A stretch of DNA of 32,473 bases from Candidatus Gastranaerophilales bacterium (GCA_003150395.1 QAMI01000055.1:36531-69003); one strand, 5' to 3'. Positions 7,122-15,574 are shown, numbered from the stretch's first letter. Made by a program: numbers and translations. Notes: generated from the sequence alone by a model not told the origin.

Positions 7122-9077
7122 CTAGCTGAACATTTTAAAGTTTCTTTCTACGTTTTTGTCGATTACTGATTTTATGGAATCATATTCTGTTTGTAGAGAT
7201 TCGTGTTCAGTATCAATGTTTTTAAGTTCAAGGTCGTAGCGTTTATCTTTTGCCTGAATTTTATTTGTTTCTCTCTTATATTCAGCTTCGGCTCTTGTTA
7301 TCTCAAGATCAATTGTGTCTTCAGTGATATCACTGCAGTTTGAGTACATTGTTGAAATCCATTGAAACTCATCATCTACCTGAACCATTGACAACAAACC
7401 GCTTTCAAGAGCGAATTGAATCCATTCTGCGCTTTGTGTAAGCTCTTTACTTATTTTTTGGTAACCGCTTTCTTGCATTTTTTCAAAAAGGTTTGTATAC
7501 CATTGAGCTTTTGCGTCAGCATTTTCATTTGGATTGTTTTTATCTATCCAGGTGTATTTTGGAGCACCGTATTGATCTATCATTTGTTCGATAAGATAAA
7601 TATCTTTTATTGCTTCAAAGTTTGCTTTGTACGTATTGTTAACAAGAGTTCCATTTTCTATTTGTCCAATAGTAACTGTGGTATTTCCATCAAGATTTGT
7701 TGTTGGCAGACCGCTTTTATTGATAATCCAATCCATATCATCAAGTTTGTCGTAATCAGCAGAACCTATATCTGTACCAAAAATGAATATGGACAGTTGT
7801 TTTGCGGCTTCTTCATAGGCTGCTTTTTCTGTAGGAGCGGAATTTGCGAATTTATCACGATCCATTTCATTGAGAGCGCCTTGTTGGAAATATTTATATG
7901 CTTGTTTAACAACTTCTGCAATTTCTTCTTCGTCTGCTACAGTTGTGAAAGTCGCAGCAAGAGGGTCTGAAAGACTAAAGGTACAAGTTCCCTCTTCGGT
8001 TGAAGTTGTGCCGTCTTCTTCTTTTTCTGTTCTGGTATATGTGAAGCTGTATTCTCCATTTGCGTATGTAATACCAGAAGTTGCTGCATACTCGCCGGAA
8101 CCCGTTACCTGATAGTTCCCGTTTTGATCTTTTGTTATTTTGAAGGCTCCGCCATTAATGCTGTATCCATCTCCATCTTGGGTTATATCTACTTCATCAG
8201 TTACAACCGCAGTATTACCTTGAAATTGAATCATGTCATGCAAGTAGTACTGCATAATATCATAGAAACCGGATTCAGAATCTTTGTCAATTATTCCTTT
8301 ACTAACAAGTTCATTGAGCATTTTGTCAAGGTAATTAAGTGAATTTTTGAGATCAGTAGCTGATGGGACTGTACCATTATCTGTATTATATTTAATTACC
8401 TCATCATATTTTTCTTCATAAGTCTTAGATTCTCCATTCGGGGTATAGCCAAGCAAATATTCTTTCATTTCTTTGATGACAGCATTAGTGTATTCTTTGT
8501 CAGCATTTAGATAGTCATCCAAAAGCCTGTCATAAACACCTTTTTCTGTTGAGGTTTTTGACATTTCATAACCATAATGCAAACCGGAAATTCTATTTCC
8601 ATTATCATCATATTTAACATCACCTTCATATCTGGTTTTTAAATCATCACTAATTTTATTGCTTTCCCAGTATGAAGTTGTGTCTTTTTCAAGGCCATAA
8701 GATTTTAAAAATTCTGTTAATGCATCAGTCTCCGGGTCTTTTTCGGCTGCCGCAATCGCCTGTTCATATTTTGCTGCATCAAGTTCGCTCACAACAAGTT
8801 CACCGGATTTGTTAATTAATCCGTACTGGTTGTTGTATGAACTGTAGGCTGTAAGGTTTTGGAATGTTAATTGCTGATACATTTCATTTCCTAATGTATC
8901 CTTGTTTGACATCATCAACTCGGTTTTGTTAAGAGCACTAATATATTTTTCGCTTGCTTTTGATGAATCCTCGGTAAGGCGCATCTTAGCGTTGTTGATA
9001 AGCTGAGCACGCAGCTCGTTATCAGACATACGAGAAGTTATTGATAATAATCTGGCTTGTGATGCTGCCATTCCCAT
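7122..9077 (-). CDS. MGMxASQARLL-family modular protein (651 aa), signal-less
   Basis: Not a family with a known function to me. The N terminus MGMAASQARLLSITSRMSDN is followed by an amphipathic helical segment to about residue 55 (ending KASEKYISALNKTELM). The C-terminal ~100 residues are helical and end ERNFKMFS, with IQAKDKRYDLELKNIDTEHE inside. Both ends match the protein at 22814-24847 closely, while the middle (about 60-540) does not. Here the middle is acidic, Tyr/Asn/Asp-rich, with a beta-rich stretch of short Gly/Thr strands around residues 300-370. There is no Sec signal or lipobox. Conserved helical ends around a variable middle resemble flagellin, hook and hook-associated proteins in architecture. 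A sigma-28-like element lies upstream (9119-9147). Its location is probably extracellular or appendage-linked, which is inference. Confidence 0.75.
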   Translation of the reverse strand: MGMAASQARLLSITSRMSDNELRAQLINNAKMRLTEDSSKASEKYISALNKTELMMSNKDTLGNEMYQQLTFQNLTAYSSYNNQYGLINKSGELVVSELDAAKYEQAIAAAEKDPETDALTEFLKSYGLEKDTTSYWESNKISDDLKTRYEGDVKYDDNGNRISGLHYGYEMSKTSTEKGVYDRLLDDYLNADKEYTNAVIKEMKEYLLGYTPNGESKTYEEKYDEVIKYNTDNGTVPSATDLKNSLNYLDKMLNELVSKGIIDKDSESGFYDIMQYYLHDMIQFQGNTAVVTDEVDITQDGDGYSINGGAFKITKDQNGNYQVTGSGEYAATSGITYANGEYSFTYTRTEKEEDGTTSTEEGTCTFSLSDPLAATFTTVADEEEIAEVVKQAYKYFQQGALNEMDRDKFANSAPTEKAAYEEAAKQLSIFIFGTDIGSADYDKLDDMDWIINKSGLPTTNLDGNTTVTIGQIENGTLVNNTYKANFEAIKDIYLIEQMIDQYGAPKYTWIDKNNPNENADAKAQWYTNLFEKMQESGYQKISKELTQSAEWIQFALESGLLSMVQVDDEFQWISTMYSNCSDITEDTIDLEITRAEAEYKRETNKIQAKDKRYDLELKNIDTEHESLQTEYDSIKSVIDKNVERNFKMFS

Positions 9078-9118
9078 AGTTGATGAGATTCCTTTCGTTA
9101 GTACCTATTCTTACCTAT

Positions 9119-9147
9119 GGTATCGGCTTTGTCTCTGGGTTTCTTTA
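9119..9147 (-). promoter_or_regulatory. Sigma-28/sigma-D-like promoter upstream of the 651-aa protein
   Basis: On the minus strand, TAAA (9147-9144), 16 bases, then GCCGATACC (9127-9119). The sigma-D consensus is TAAA-N14-16-GCCGATAT. The same TAAA-N16-GCCGATACC occurs at 24908-24880 before the paralogous gene. The leader would be about 35-40 bases, containing AAAGGAA. Confidence 0.65.
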
Positions 9148-9175
9148 ATGATTTGCTGATAAATATTACAATTTG

Positions 9176-10210
9176 TTACAATTTTCTCAGAACTTTTTTT
9201 AATCGATCAAGTTTTTTTTCATCCGTTCCTATACCGCAAAGAAGCATTACAGACTTTTTATTTGACCTTTCATCTTCAATCCCGTATTCGTAAAGTTTTT
9301 CTGAAAGTTCTTCTCCGGAAAGGGTATGAGACTTAATTAGAAGTTTTGTTATGTCCTCGCCTCCAAATTCAAGGTTTGGAAATTGGGTTTTTAAAGTTTT
9401 TAAATTGTTTATTAAGTTTTTTATTTTTTTTCTGCCTTTTTGGCTGTTTAGATAGTTTATATTGGCTTCAATCGTTGCAAGCAAAGGGTATGACGGGGAT
9501 GTTGTGTTAATTAACGATAAAGCTTGTATGGGGTCAATACAACAGGTTGAATGAAGCAGCGCTGTAGGATTAAGACCGCCTGCTGTTTTATGAAGTGATT
9601 GAATTGTAAAATCCGAGATTTTCACAGCACTTTGCGGCAATTCGTTTGAAAAAGGGTAAAGCGCTCCATGCGCTTCATCTGTAATTAAATATGCACCATA
9701 TTTCTGGCAAATAGATTTAATTGCAGAGATATCTGAAACAAAGCCTTCATAAGTTGGAGATGTAATTATAACAGCTTTAATTTCGCTGTTTTTGAGAAAA
9801 GGTTCAAGATTTTCTGGGGCGTTTTTTTTATATACACCCCATTTTTCATCAATAGGTAATTTGTAAAAAATTGGTTCACAGCCGGCAAGCTTTACTGCAT
9901 TAATGTGAGAGGGGTGCGCGTTATCATGAAGTAAAACTTTATCACCGGGATTTGTGCAGGCAAGAACTGATGCTATAATTCCGCTTGTAGAACCGTTTGT
10001 AAGGAAATATGTGTATTTTGTTCCATATATTTCAGCGGCACATTTTTGGGCACTTAAAAGCGCACTTGTGGGGTCATGCGTATCTGTTTCTGATATGTCA
10101 AACTTGTAGAATTGGCGGAATTTATTGAAAATGAAGAATTTTTGACCATGCGAAGGTGTTGTAAATAAGGTGTTTGTTGTTTTTTTTCGAAATAGCTTTA
10201 TTAAACTCAA
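9176..10210 (-). CDS. Orn/Lys/Arg decarboxylase-family PLP enzyme (short form)
   Basis: Fold-type I PLP enzyme. TNGSTSGI (71-78) binds the cofactor phosphate, LITDEAHGA holds the Asp178 that pairs with the pyridine nitrogen, and SLHKTAGG carries the Schiff-base Lys208, the arrangement of the lysine/arginine/ornithine decarboxylase family. At 344 residues it has the large PLP domain and a small C-terminal domain, but lacks the extra C-terminal part of ~480-residue members. The start is uncertain: a TTG at 10210 follows GAGGCGG just after the PilZ stop and is preferred; the frame is also open to a TTG at 10240 inside the PilZ gene. It is probably co-transcribed with PilZ. The substrate, and whether it is a decarboxylase or an aminotransferase, cannot be told. 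Confidence 0.75.
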   Translation of the reverse strand: MSLIKLFRKKTTNTLFTTPSHGQKFFIFNKFRQFYKFDISETDTHDPTSALLSAQKCAAEIYGTKYTYFLTNGSTSGIIASVLACTNPGDKVLLHDNAHPSHINAVKLAGCEPIFYKLPIDEKWGVYKKNAPENLEPFLKNSEIKAVIITSPTYEGFVSDISAIKSICQKYGAYLITDEAHGALYPFSNELPQSAVKISDFTIQSLHKTAGGLNPTALLHSTCCIDPIQALSLINTTSPSYPLLATIEANINYLNSQKGRKKIKNLINNLKTLKTQFPNLEFGGEDITKLLIKSHTLSGEELSEKLYEYGIEDERSNKKSVMLLCGIGTDEKKLDRLKKVLRKL

Positions 10211-10220
10211 CTTGCCGCCT

Positions 10221-10808
10221 CTATTTATTTGCAATTTCAATACTGCGTTTTGAACAATATTGAATTAAGGTCATTTTCTTCATGTTGTCGGTATACTTAA
10301 ATTCACCGGAAAGAGTATATCCATCTTTGTTTTTTTCAATTCTAATCGGTACAAAAATACAATCCACGCTGATTTCATCAGAAAGCGGAAGTGTTACATT
10401 GTAATCAAGTTCAATATCAAAGTTTTCTTTTGTTTTGAACTTCATCCCGCCGGCAGAAATATCAAGAGTCAAAATATCATGAGATATATCTCCGGAAGTC
10501 ATTTTAAGCTCATGCATATATTTTACACGCGTAAAACGGCGTCTTTGCAGAAATTTATGTTTTGCGGGACTTGCAATTTTAAGAGATTTGCCGTTAATTT
10601 CTTTTGCATAAGAGTCAAAATAAAGCATTCCGTTAGAAGTTGTTGTATAAAATTCGCAGTAATTGCTTTTTAAAACCCCTGCCGGATCGTAATCCAATTC
10701 AAGCATGAAGCTATCTGGATTAACTTCTGTAATAACTCCTTTATTGGCATTTTTGAAGTCAAACGGAACCATTGTTATACGCTGATTTTTTTCTAATAAT
10801 TCTCTCAT
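10221..10808 (-). CDS. PilZ-domain protein (c-di-GMP binding)
   Basis: Protein of 195 residues with a YcgR-like layout. An N-terminal beta-rich domain (about 5-80) is followed by a PilZ domain whose two c-di-GMP-binding signatures are intact: RRFTR (90-94, RxxxR) and DISAGG (116-121, DxSxxG). Such proteins transmit c-di-GMP levels to motility, pili or exopolysaccharide machinery. The ATG at 10808 with AAAGGG 6 bases upstream is chosen over an in-frame TTG at 10823. It stands upstream of the PLP enzyme, with stop and presumed start 11 bases apart. No effector gene in this window is an obvious partner other than the pseudopilin and the sigma-28-like genes. Confidence 0.87.
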   Translation of the reverse strand: MRELLEKNQRITMVPFDFKNANKGVITEVNPDSFMLELDYDPAGVLKSNYCEFYTTTSNGMLYFDSYAKEINGKSLKIASPAKHKFLQRRRFTRVKYMHELKMTSGDISHDILTLDISAGGMKFKTKENFDIELDYNVTLPLSDEISVDCIFVPIRIEKNKDGYTLSGEFKYTDNMKKMTLIQYCSKRSIEIANK

Positions 10809-10889
10809 TTCAAGCCCTTTCAAAGTATTATATAGTTTAATAATACTATATTAAGGCTTTTTATGCAAAAATATTTACAAATTGTGACA

Positions 10890-10916
10890 AAAGAAAAGCC
10901 CCGCATTTTACGGGGC
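10890..10916 (-). terminator. Intrinsic terminator downstream of the PLD gene
   Basis: On the minus strand, GCCCCG / CGGGGC with loop TAAAATG, followed by TTTTCTTTT. It ends the YdjC-PLD transcript or the candidate RNA directly upstream. Confidence 0.85.
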
Positions 10917-11050
10917 ATAAACTGAGCAATCAGAAGAGTTGAGGATTTACATTTATATGTTAGCGTTTTTTGACTAACAAAACATTCTACTAAATGTTAA
11001 CCCTCAGATACTTTTTGAATAATACTTTCGCCTAATTTTATCAAAACGCT
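10917..11050 (-). other. Structured non-coding stretch before the terminator (candidate 3' UTR RNA)
   Basis: No ORF lies between the PLD stop and the terminator. On the minus strand, AGCGTTTTGA at the start can pair with TCAAAAAACGCT about 70 bases later (two-base bulge), enclosing a perfect AACATT-TAGTAG-AATGTT hairpin. A stable terminator follows. It could be a 3' UTR-derived small RNA or only a structured trailer. No known RNA family recognised. Confidence 0.3.
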
Positions 11051-12856
11051 CTATTGCCTGCATCCTTCATCAGCAAAATCTATTTTACCGTCATAATCAT
11101 TGTCAATGCCGTCGTAACAAGAGCCAATGGATTCTCTGCTTTCTGGTCGGGCTGTGAAATTTAGAAATTTGTCGGGAATTTTCTTCCAGATGAATTCAAA
11201 CCAGCCCTTGTAGAATTTTGCAAGTTCAGGATTTTCTATTATTATGCAGTTTTCATCGTTTTTGTTTTCGCCGCTGTTTGAAAAATTCATTGAGCCTGTT
11301 ACGATATATTTGTCATCTATAATCATTGATTTGTTGTGGATTTTGCCGGCGTAATTCTCCGTTTTTAGAGGAATGCCGGCATTTCTTAGAATTGAATGCG
11401 TTGAATGCGTCGTTCGTGTTGCTGTTGCATCAAGAATGATTTTTACTTCAACTCCGCGGTTATGCGCTTTTATTAAAGCATTGGTCATGCTGTTATGCGT
11501 AATTACAAATACCGGAAGATAAATATAGTTTTGGGCGTTATTAATTAAAGGAACAAGCGCATTTTCAACGGTTTTGTCCTGCGGAGAAAAATAAACGGTT
11601 AATATTGAATTGCCGGCTTTAAATACATTGTTTGAATTCAGGTTTTCCTTAAGTTTATGGAATTTACCTTCAAACATCTGGTTAAATTCTTTTGTATAAT
11701 ACTCTGCGATTTCAGGTGAATTAATGATTGCTATGTTATTTGCGTTAAATCCGGAAAGACCGGTTGTCGAAAAGTTCATGGAACCTGTTAAGAGCTTTTT
11801 CTTGTCTGATATTATAAACTTGTTATGCATAAGCATTGATGTCTGGGTTTTGCTCCCTTCAATTTCATCAGAGCGAACATTTTCAAGCGTTTTAACAAAT
11901 TCCTCAGTTTCGGGGTAAAAATTGTCACCGGTACGTTTATCATAAATTACACGCAGAGTTACGCCTCTTGATTTTGCATTGTTTAAGGCATTTATAATTT
12001 CCGGAATATTGTTCCAGTCGTAAATTGCCATATCAAGTGTTGAATTTGTAGAATTTATCAGTGAAACAACCTCTTTACATAAGGCATGAGTGCATTTACT
12101 ATTTGGTTTCAGGTTATTTGTATAGTCAGAAACGACAAATTTTATTGCATCAGTTTGGAAAACCTCAGGATATGTGGATTTGTCGAGAATTTTAGAGTCT
12201 TGCGTTTGTACTTTCTTTTGCTGGACCGGCCGAACTATGCAATATTTACATTTTTCATATTTTGAGAGTGCTTCTCTCATCGGAAGTAATTCGTAATCAC
12301 CGGAGTTCAGGCCAAACTTACAGTTAAGCCGGTGAAATTTTCTGCTTTTGCTGTTTACAATTACAAGATCTAATTTCTTTGTTTCTAAAAGTTTTTTGTT
12401 GAAAAGTTCAGGATTTACAAGCTTTTTGTTCAAAATTGCAAAGCCAGATTTGACAAGCTCATCAGAATAGTTTTTGTCTTCATCAAAAATTATATTTGCA
12501 AATTTGCATTCAGAACTGGCTTTTGGGATATATTGTAATTTAACTTTTTTATTTAGTAGAGTTTGTTTAGCAAAATTATCACCTGCAAATCCGGCATTTA
12601 TTGCGTCGGTATTTGAAATCTTCAAAGCTTCAATTAAATCATCTTGCACAATATGCAAATCTGATGTCAAAGCTTCGAATTCAGGAATGCATATGTTTTC
12701 TCCTTCATCAGCAACTCCGTTGTTATTCATATCAATTGCAAATTTTACCGGAGTTAAAACTTCAATGACTTTAGTCCCGCTGTTTTCGTGTAATTCATAA
12801 ATGCAAAACAGCGCAAATAATATAATTAGATAGAATATTTGTAAAAATTTTTTCAT
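11051..12856 (-). CDS. Exported phospholipase D-superfamily nuclease with SNase-like and metal-binding modules
   Basis: Protein of 601 residues. An N-terminal hydrophobic anchor or signal (4-20) precedes DMNNNGVADEGENIC (42-56), a calcium-loop-like motif. Residues 85-145 resemble a staphylococcal-nuclease-like fold (NKKVKLQYI, then ELVKSGFAIL), but the usual YGR is CKF. FHRLNC plus CKYC (175-206) is an Ada-like FHxxxC/CxxC zinc motif. Two HKD motifs follow: HNKFIISD (H344, K346, D351) and HNKSMIID (H507, K509, D514), each followed by GSMNFS, giving a complete PLD active site. The C terminus CYDGIDNDYDGKIDFADEGC (580-599) is a Cys-bracketed calcium motif. HKD proteins of this layout are usually nucleases or phospholipases; nuclease is favoured by the extra modules. 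The start overlaps the YdjC stop by one base (TAATG). Confidence 0.85.
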   Translation of the reverse strand: MKKFLQIFYLIILFALFCIYELHENSGTKVIEVLTPVKFAIDMNNNGVADEGENICIPEFEALTSDLHIVQDDLIEALKISNTDAINAGFAGDNFAKQTLLNKKVKLQYIPKASSECKFANIIFDEDKNYSDELVKSGFAILNKKLVNPELFNKKLLETKKLDLVIVNSKSRKFHRLNCKFGLNSGDYELLPMREALSKYEKCKYCIVRPVQQKKVQTQDSKILDKSTYPEVFQTDAIKFVVSDYTNNLKPNSKCTHALCKEVVSLINSTNSTLDMAIYDWNNIPEIINALNNAKSRGVTLRVIYDKRTGDNFYPETEEFVKTLENVRSDEIEGSKTQTSMLMHNKFIISDKKKLLTGSMNFSTTGLSGFNANNIAIINSPEIAEYYTKEFNQMFEGKFHKLKENLNSNNVFKAGNSILTVYFSPQDKTVENALVPLINNAQNYIYLPVFVITHNSMTNALIKAHNRGVEVKIILDATATRTTHSTHSILRNAGIPLKTENYAGKIHNKSMIIDDKYIVTGSMNFSNSGENKNDENCIIIENPELAKFYKGWFEFIWKKIPDKFLNFTARPESRESIGSCYDGIDNDYDGKIDFADEGCRQ

Positions 12857-13698
12857 TAAATTTGTTTGTAATTTGTTATTTCAAACCCTAACCCGTAAAT
12901 TTTTGTTTCCAAATCTCTGTCTTGAGTAATCAGAAATTCTTTCATATGCTGATTTTTTATGTCAGATGAATATTTGCATGGGTGAATAAGCGCTTCTGCG
13001 ATACAATCTTCATCAGGAAGTGCAGAAAGTCCGTATTCAATTGTTTTGCTGTCCATCATTCCGGTGTAGCCTACTCCAAGAAGATAATCATTCGTTTTTA
13101 TATTTTTATCAGATAAATATTGTTTGTTCTGCGCGGTAAAAAAATTCAGCAAGATTATTTTTAAAATATTAACCGGATATTTGATGTTTAAATGTCTGGA
13201 AAGTTCGGGAACATTATAAAATTCTTCATATTGAGTTCTGATATAAGGAATGTTGTATTCTTTTGAAAGTTTTACAGTTATTTTAAATATCTCAGGGATG
13301 GCATGAGTATGAACATGTGAATCAATGTGGTCAGGGGTTGTGTGTTGAAGAATCTTTTCTATTTGAGCTCTAAATTCCTTCTCAATTTGGTTTTTGAAAT
13401 CTTTGTTTTTGGATTTCAAGATTAAAGCAAGATATCCATTGTTAAATTCATTTTTATCATTTGTTAAAAGATTACATTTAGTAAGCGCCTTTCCTTCGAT
13501 GATATTAAGATGCACGCCAACGCCTAATTTTGGACATTCAGGCAAAACTTCATTAACCGCATTTTCAAAAGCTTCACCGTTAGCACAAAGGCTGGCGCTT
13601 TTTAGAAAACCTCTGTTGTAAGCATACATAACTGCTCTGTTATAATCCTTGGTCATGCCAAAATCATCTGCATTTAGTATAAATTTTTTAACAGCCAT
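12856..13698 (-). CDS. YdjC/ChbG/HpnK-family carbohydrate deacetylase
   Basis: Metal-dependent deacetylase of 280 residues acting on N-acetylated sugars or sugar lipids. NADDFG supplies the two Asp residues (11, 12), GVHLN supplies His63, and HIDSHVHTH (124-132) holds the metal-binding histidines; all expected ligands are present. Members include ChbG (chitooligosaccharides) and HpnK (hopanoid-linked glucosamine). The divergent GT2 glycosyltransferase at 13766 is a common neighbour of HpnK-type deacetylases and points to glycolipid or lipid-linked sugar modification. The gene is translationally coupled to the downstream PLD gene. The substrate is unproven. Confidence 0.87.
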   Translation of the reverse strand: MAVKKFILNADDFGMTKDYNRAVMYAYNRGFLKSASLCANGEAFENAVNEVLPECPKLGVGVHLNIIEGKALTKCNLLTNDKNEFNNGYLALILKSKNKDFKNQIEKEFRAQIEKILQHTTPDHIDSHVHTHAIPEIFKITVKLSKEYNIPYIRTQYEEFYNVPELSRHLNIKYPVNILKIILLNFFTAQNKQYLSDKNIKTNDYLLGVGYTGMMDSKTIEYGLSALPDEDCIAEALIHPCKYSSDIKNQHMKEFLITQDRDLETKIYGLGFEITNYKQI

Positions 13699-13709
13699 CT
13701 TAAAAATCC

Positions 13710-13738
13710 TTGCGCTTATTACTAAAGTATTATATTAT
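13710..13738 (+). promoter_or_regulatory. Promoter of the GT2 gene
   Basis: TTGCGC (13710-13715), a 17-base spacer, then TATTAT (13733-13738), 28 bases before the ATG at 13766, in the gap between the divergent deacetylase and glycosyltransferase genes. Confidence 0.5.
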
Positions 13739-13765
13739 AAAAAAGGAAATTAAGGAAGAGAAATA

Positions 13766-14719
13766 ATGAATATCCCTACACTTGCTGTTATAATCCCATG
13801 TTATAATGAGGAATTATGTATAAATACTACTGCTGCCAGGCTTCTTGAAGTTTTAGAACATCTGATTAAAGCTAATAAAATAAGACGTGACAGCTATTTA
13901 TACTTTGTTGATGATGGTTCTAAAGACAGAACATGGGATATCATTGAAGAACTTCATAAAAGAAACAGAATAATTAAAGGCCAAAAATTCATAAAAAATT
14001 TTGGCAATCAAAAAGCAATCATTGCAGGTCTTGAAGCTGTAAAAAAAATAGGATGTGATTGTGTTGTTTCAATTGATGCAGATTTGCAGCAGGATGAGTG
14101 GGCAATTGAAAAATTTGTTGATAAGTACATGCAAGGCTATGAGGTTGTGTCCGGCATAAGAAACGACAGAAAAACTGATTCATTTTTTAAAAAAATTACT
14201 GCAATTCTTTTTTATAGAATAATGAACCTTTTAGGCGCTAATATTCCGCCAAATCATTCGGATTTTAGGCTTGTAAGTCGTCGTGCACTTGACATAATGG
14301 AACAATTTAATGAAAGATATCTATTCTTGCGAGGATTTTTTAATGATGTCGGATTTAGAACAGCCTACGTAAAGTTTGATGTTAAGCCACGTCTTGCCGG
14401 AAAATCAAAGTTTAATTTATTTAATCTATCAACCTTGGCTTTAAATGGTATAACTTCATACAGCGTAATTCCTCTCCGTATAGTTTCCGTATTTGGTATT
14501 TGTATGACAATAGTAAGTATAATTATGGGCTCTATTGCGGTATGCAACAAAATTTTCTTTGCACATTTTCAGCATGACTGGGTAATAGATTTAATAATGA
14601 GCTGTTTCTTTGGAGGAATTGAACTTTTCTGCCTGGGTACAATCGGCGAATATATAGGTCAAATTTTCCTGGAAGTAAAGGGCAGACCGCGTTATATTGT
14701 AGATAGAGAATTAAAATAA
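13766..14719 (+). CDS. GT2 membrane glycosyltransferase (GtrB/ArnC/dolichol-phosphate type)
   Basis: Transfers a sugar from a nucleotide donor to a polyprenyl phosphate at the inner face of the membrane. The GT-A domain starts LAVIIPCYNEE, with FVDDGSKDRTW (about 47-57) and the metal-binding SIDADLQQD (about 94-102). NHSDFRLVSRRA and SKFNLFNL follow. Two C-terminal membrane helices (about 234-260 and 272-295) are joined by a short loop, and the end GEYIGQIFLEVKGRPRYIV is the typical tail of this subfamily. The 317-residue length is normal. GGAAGAG precedes the ATG. The divergent YdjC deacetylase suggests the transferred sugar is an amino sugar that is later deacetylated. Confidence 0.88.
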   Translation: MNIPTLAVIIPCYNEELCINTTAARLLEVLEHLIKANKIRRDSYLYFVDDGSKDRTWDIIEELHKRNRIIKGQKFIKNFGNQKAIIAGLEAVKKIGCDCVVSIDADLQQDEWAIEKFVDKYMQGYEVVSGIRNDRKTDSFFKKITAILFYRIMNLLGANIPPNHSDFRLVSRRALDIMEQFNERYLFLRGFFNDVGFRTAYVKFDVKPRLAGKSKFNLFNLSTLALNGITSYSVIPLRIVSVFGICMTIVSIIMGSIAVCNKIFFAHFQHDWVIDLIMSCFFGGIELFCLGTIGEYIGQIFLEVKGRPRYIVDRELK

Positions 14720-14774
14720 AACGCTCGCAAAAAATATTTTGTTTAGATTTAGTATAAATAAAGTGGAGTTAGAA

Positions 14775-15296
14775 ATGACCGACATAAATTCAAAACAAAA
14801 TATTTCATTCTGTGCAGTAAAGGCCAGCAGAGAAGGGCTTGCAAATTTAGCAAGGAATTTCAGTGGTAATAAACAATTTTGTAAAGATTTAATCGCTTCT
14901 CAAAAAGATATTATCTCTGCTGACATTTTTGTTTCAAAGGACGATATTTTTATCAAACCTCATCCCGCTTTAGACTTGGCAGATATGAAAATCTGCGGGC
15001 TTGGTCAAAGAAAGCTATATGACAGATATGATGGCTATTTTGTTGATTATTTGGCTTATGATGTTTATAAGCCGATGAAAAACGGTTATTATCAAATAGA
15101 AAAGGCTTCATTACCTGATTTGCCAAAATATCCCGGCAAGTCAATTCTTAATGAATTTGAGCGACTTTTTGATGGCGCCTGCCATATAGCAAAAGATCTT
15201 GAGAAAAGATTTTCAAAAAAAGTTGCCACAGCTATTGAGGCAGAAAATGATTCCAAAAACTTTGCGTCTAAATTAGATATTGATATAGTTGATTAG
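14775..15296 (+). CDS. Uncharacterised 173-aa protein
   Basis: I recognise no family. It is soluble, with no signal peptide or membrane segment. The N-terminal half mixes short strands and helices (FCAVKASREGLANLARNF, then ISADIFVSKDDIFIKPHP). Tyr-rich residues 88-115 (YDRYDGYFVDYLAYDVYKPM) form a block, and the C-terminal part is helical and charged. The ATG at 14775 with GTGGAG 7 bases upstream is chosen; the frame is open to a TTG at 14739 that lies across the likely promoter (TATAAA at about 14753). It converges on the SRP RNA gene. Function unknown. Confidence 0.6.
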   Translation: MTDINSKQNISFCAVKASREGLANLARNFSGNKQFCKDLIASQKDIISADIFVSKDDIFIKPHPALDLADMKICGLGQRKLYDRYDGYFVDYLAYDVYKPMKNGYYQIEKASLPDLPKYPGKSILNEFERLFDGACHIAKDLEKRFSKKVATAIEAENDSKNFASKLDIDIVD

Positions 15297-15310
15297 TTGT
15301 TAAAATAAAA

Positions 15311-15568
15311 AGCCGTGCCACTGTCTATCGAATTTGCCTGACAAAAGTATCAGAAAATATTTTCTCTTCTCAATATTAAATCACCCGCAAAGGTCACCTT
15401 AGTGCTGCTATGTTTCCATCCTGACACGGTTCGGAGTTTTACGCCGCTTCAACCTTAAGCCTCAACAAAAATATTAACTTTTACCCTGCCCGCCAAACCC
15501 TCACAACAGGCTCTGCACCCGGCGTTAACTTCCGGTCGAGGGATTGCAATTCCCCGTGGAGCACGGCT
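15311..15568 (-). ncRNA. ffs: Signal recognition particle RNA, long (Alu-containing) bacterial form
   Basis: The ends pair: AGCCGTGC at the 5' end (15568) and GCACGGCT at the 3' end (15311), followed by a T-rich tail. The 5' GCCGTGCT...CGGGGA and the 3' GACAG...GCACGG match, from memory, the ends of B. subtilis scRNA. The SRP54 (Ffh)-binding domain is GTCAGGATGGAAACATAGCA followed by GCAC, with the GGAA tetraloop and the asymmetric AGCAG side. At about 258 bases it is the large form, not the ~100-base 4.5S form. It guides ribosomes translating membrane and secreted proteins to FtsY. It fills the 319-base gap between coding genes. Confidence 0.93.
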
Positions 15569-15574
15569 GATTTT

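Noticed and set aside
7416..7970. A 184-codon open frame on the plus strand inside the 651-residue protein gene
   Set aside because: It is antisense to a well-supported coding region, Cys/Phe/Ile-rich as expected of a reverse-frame shadow, and has no ribosome-binding site.
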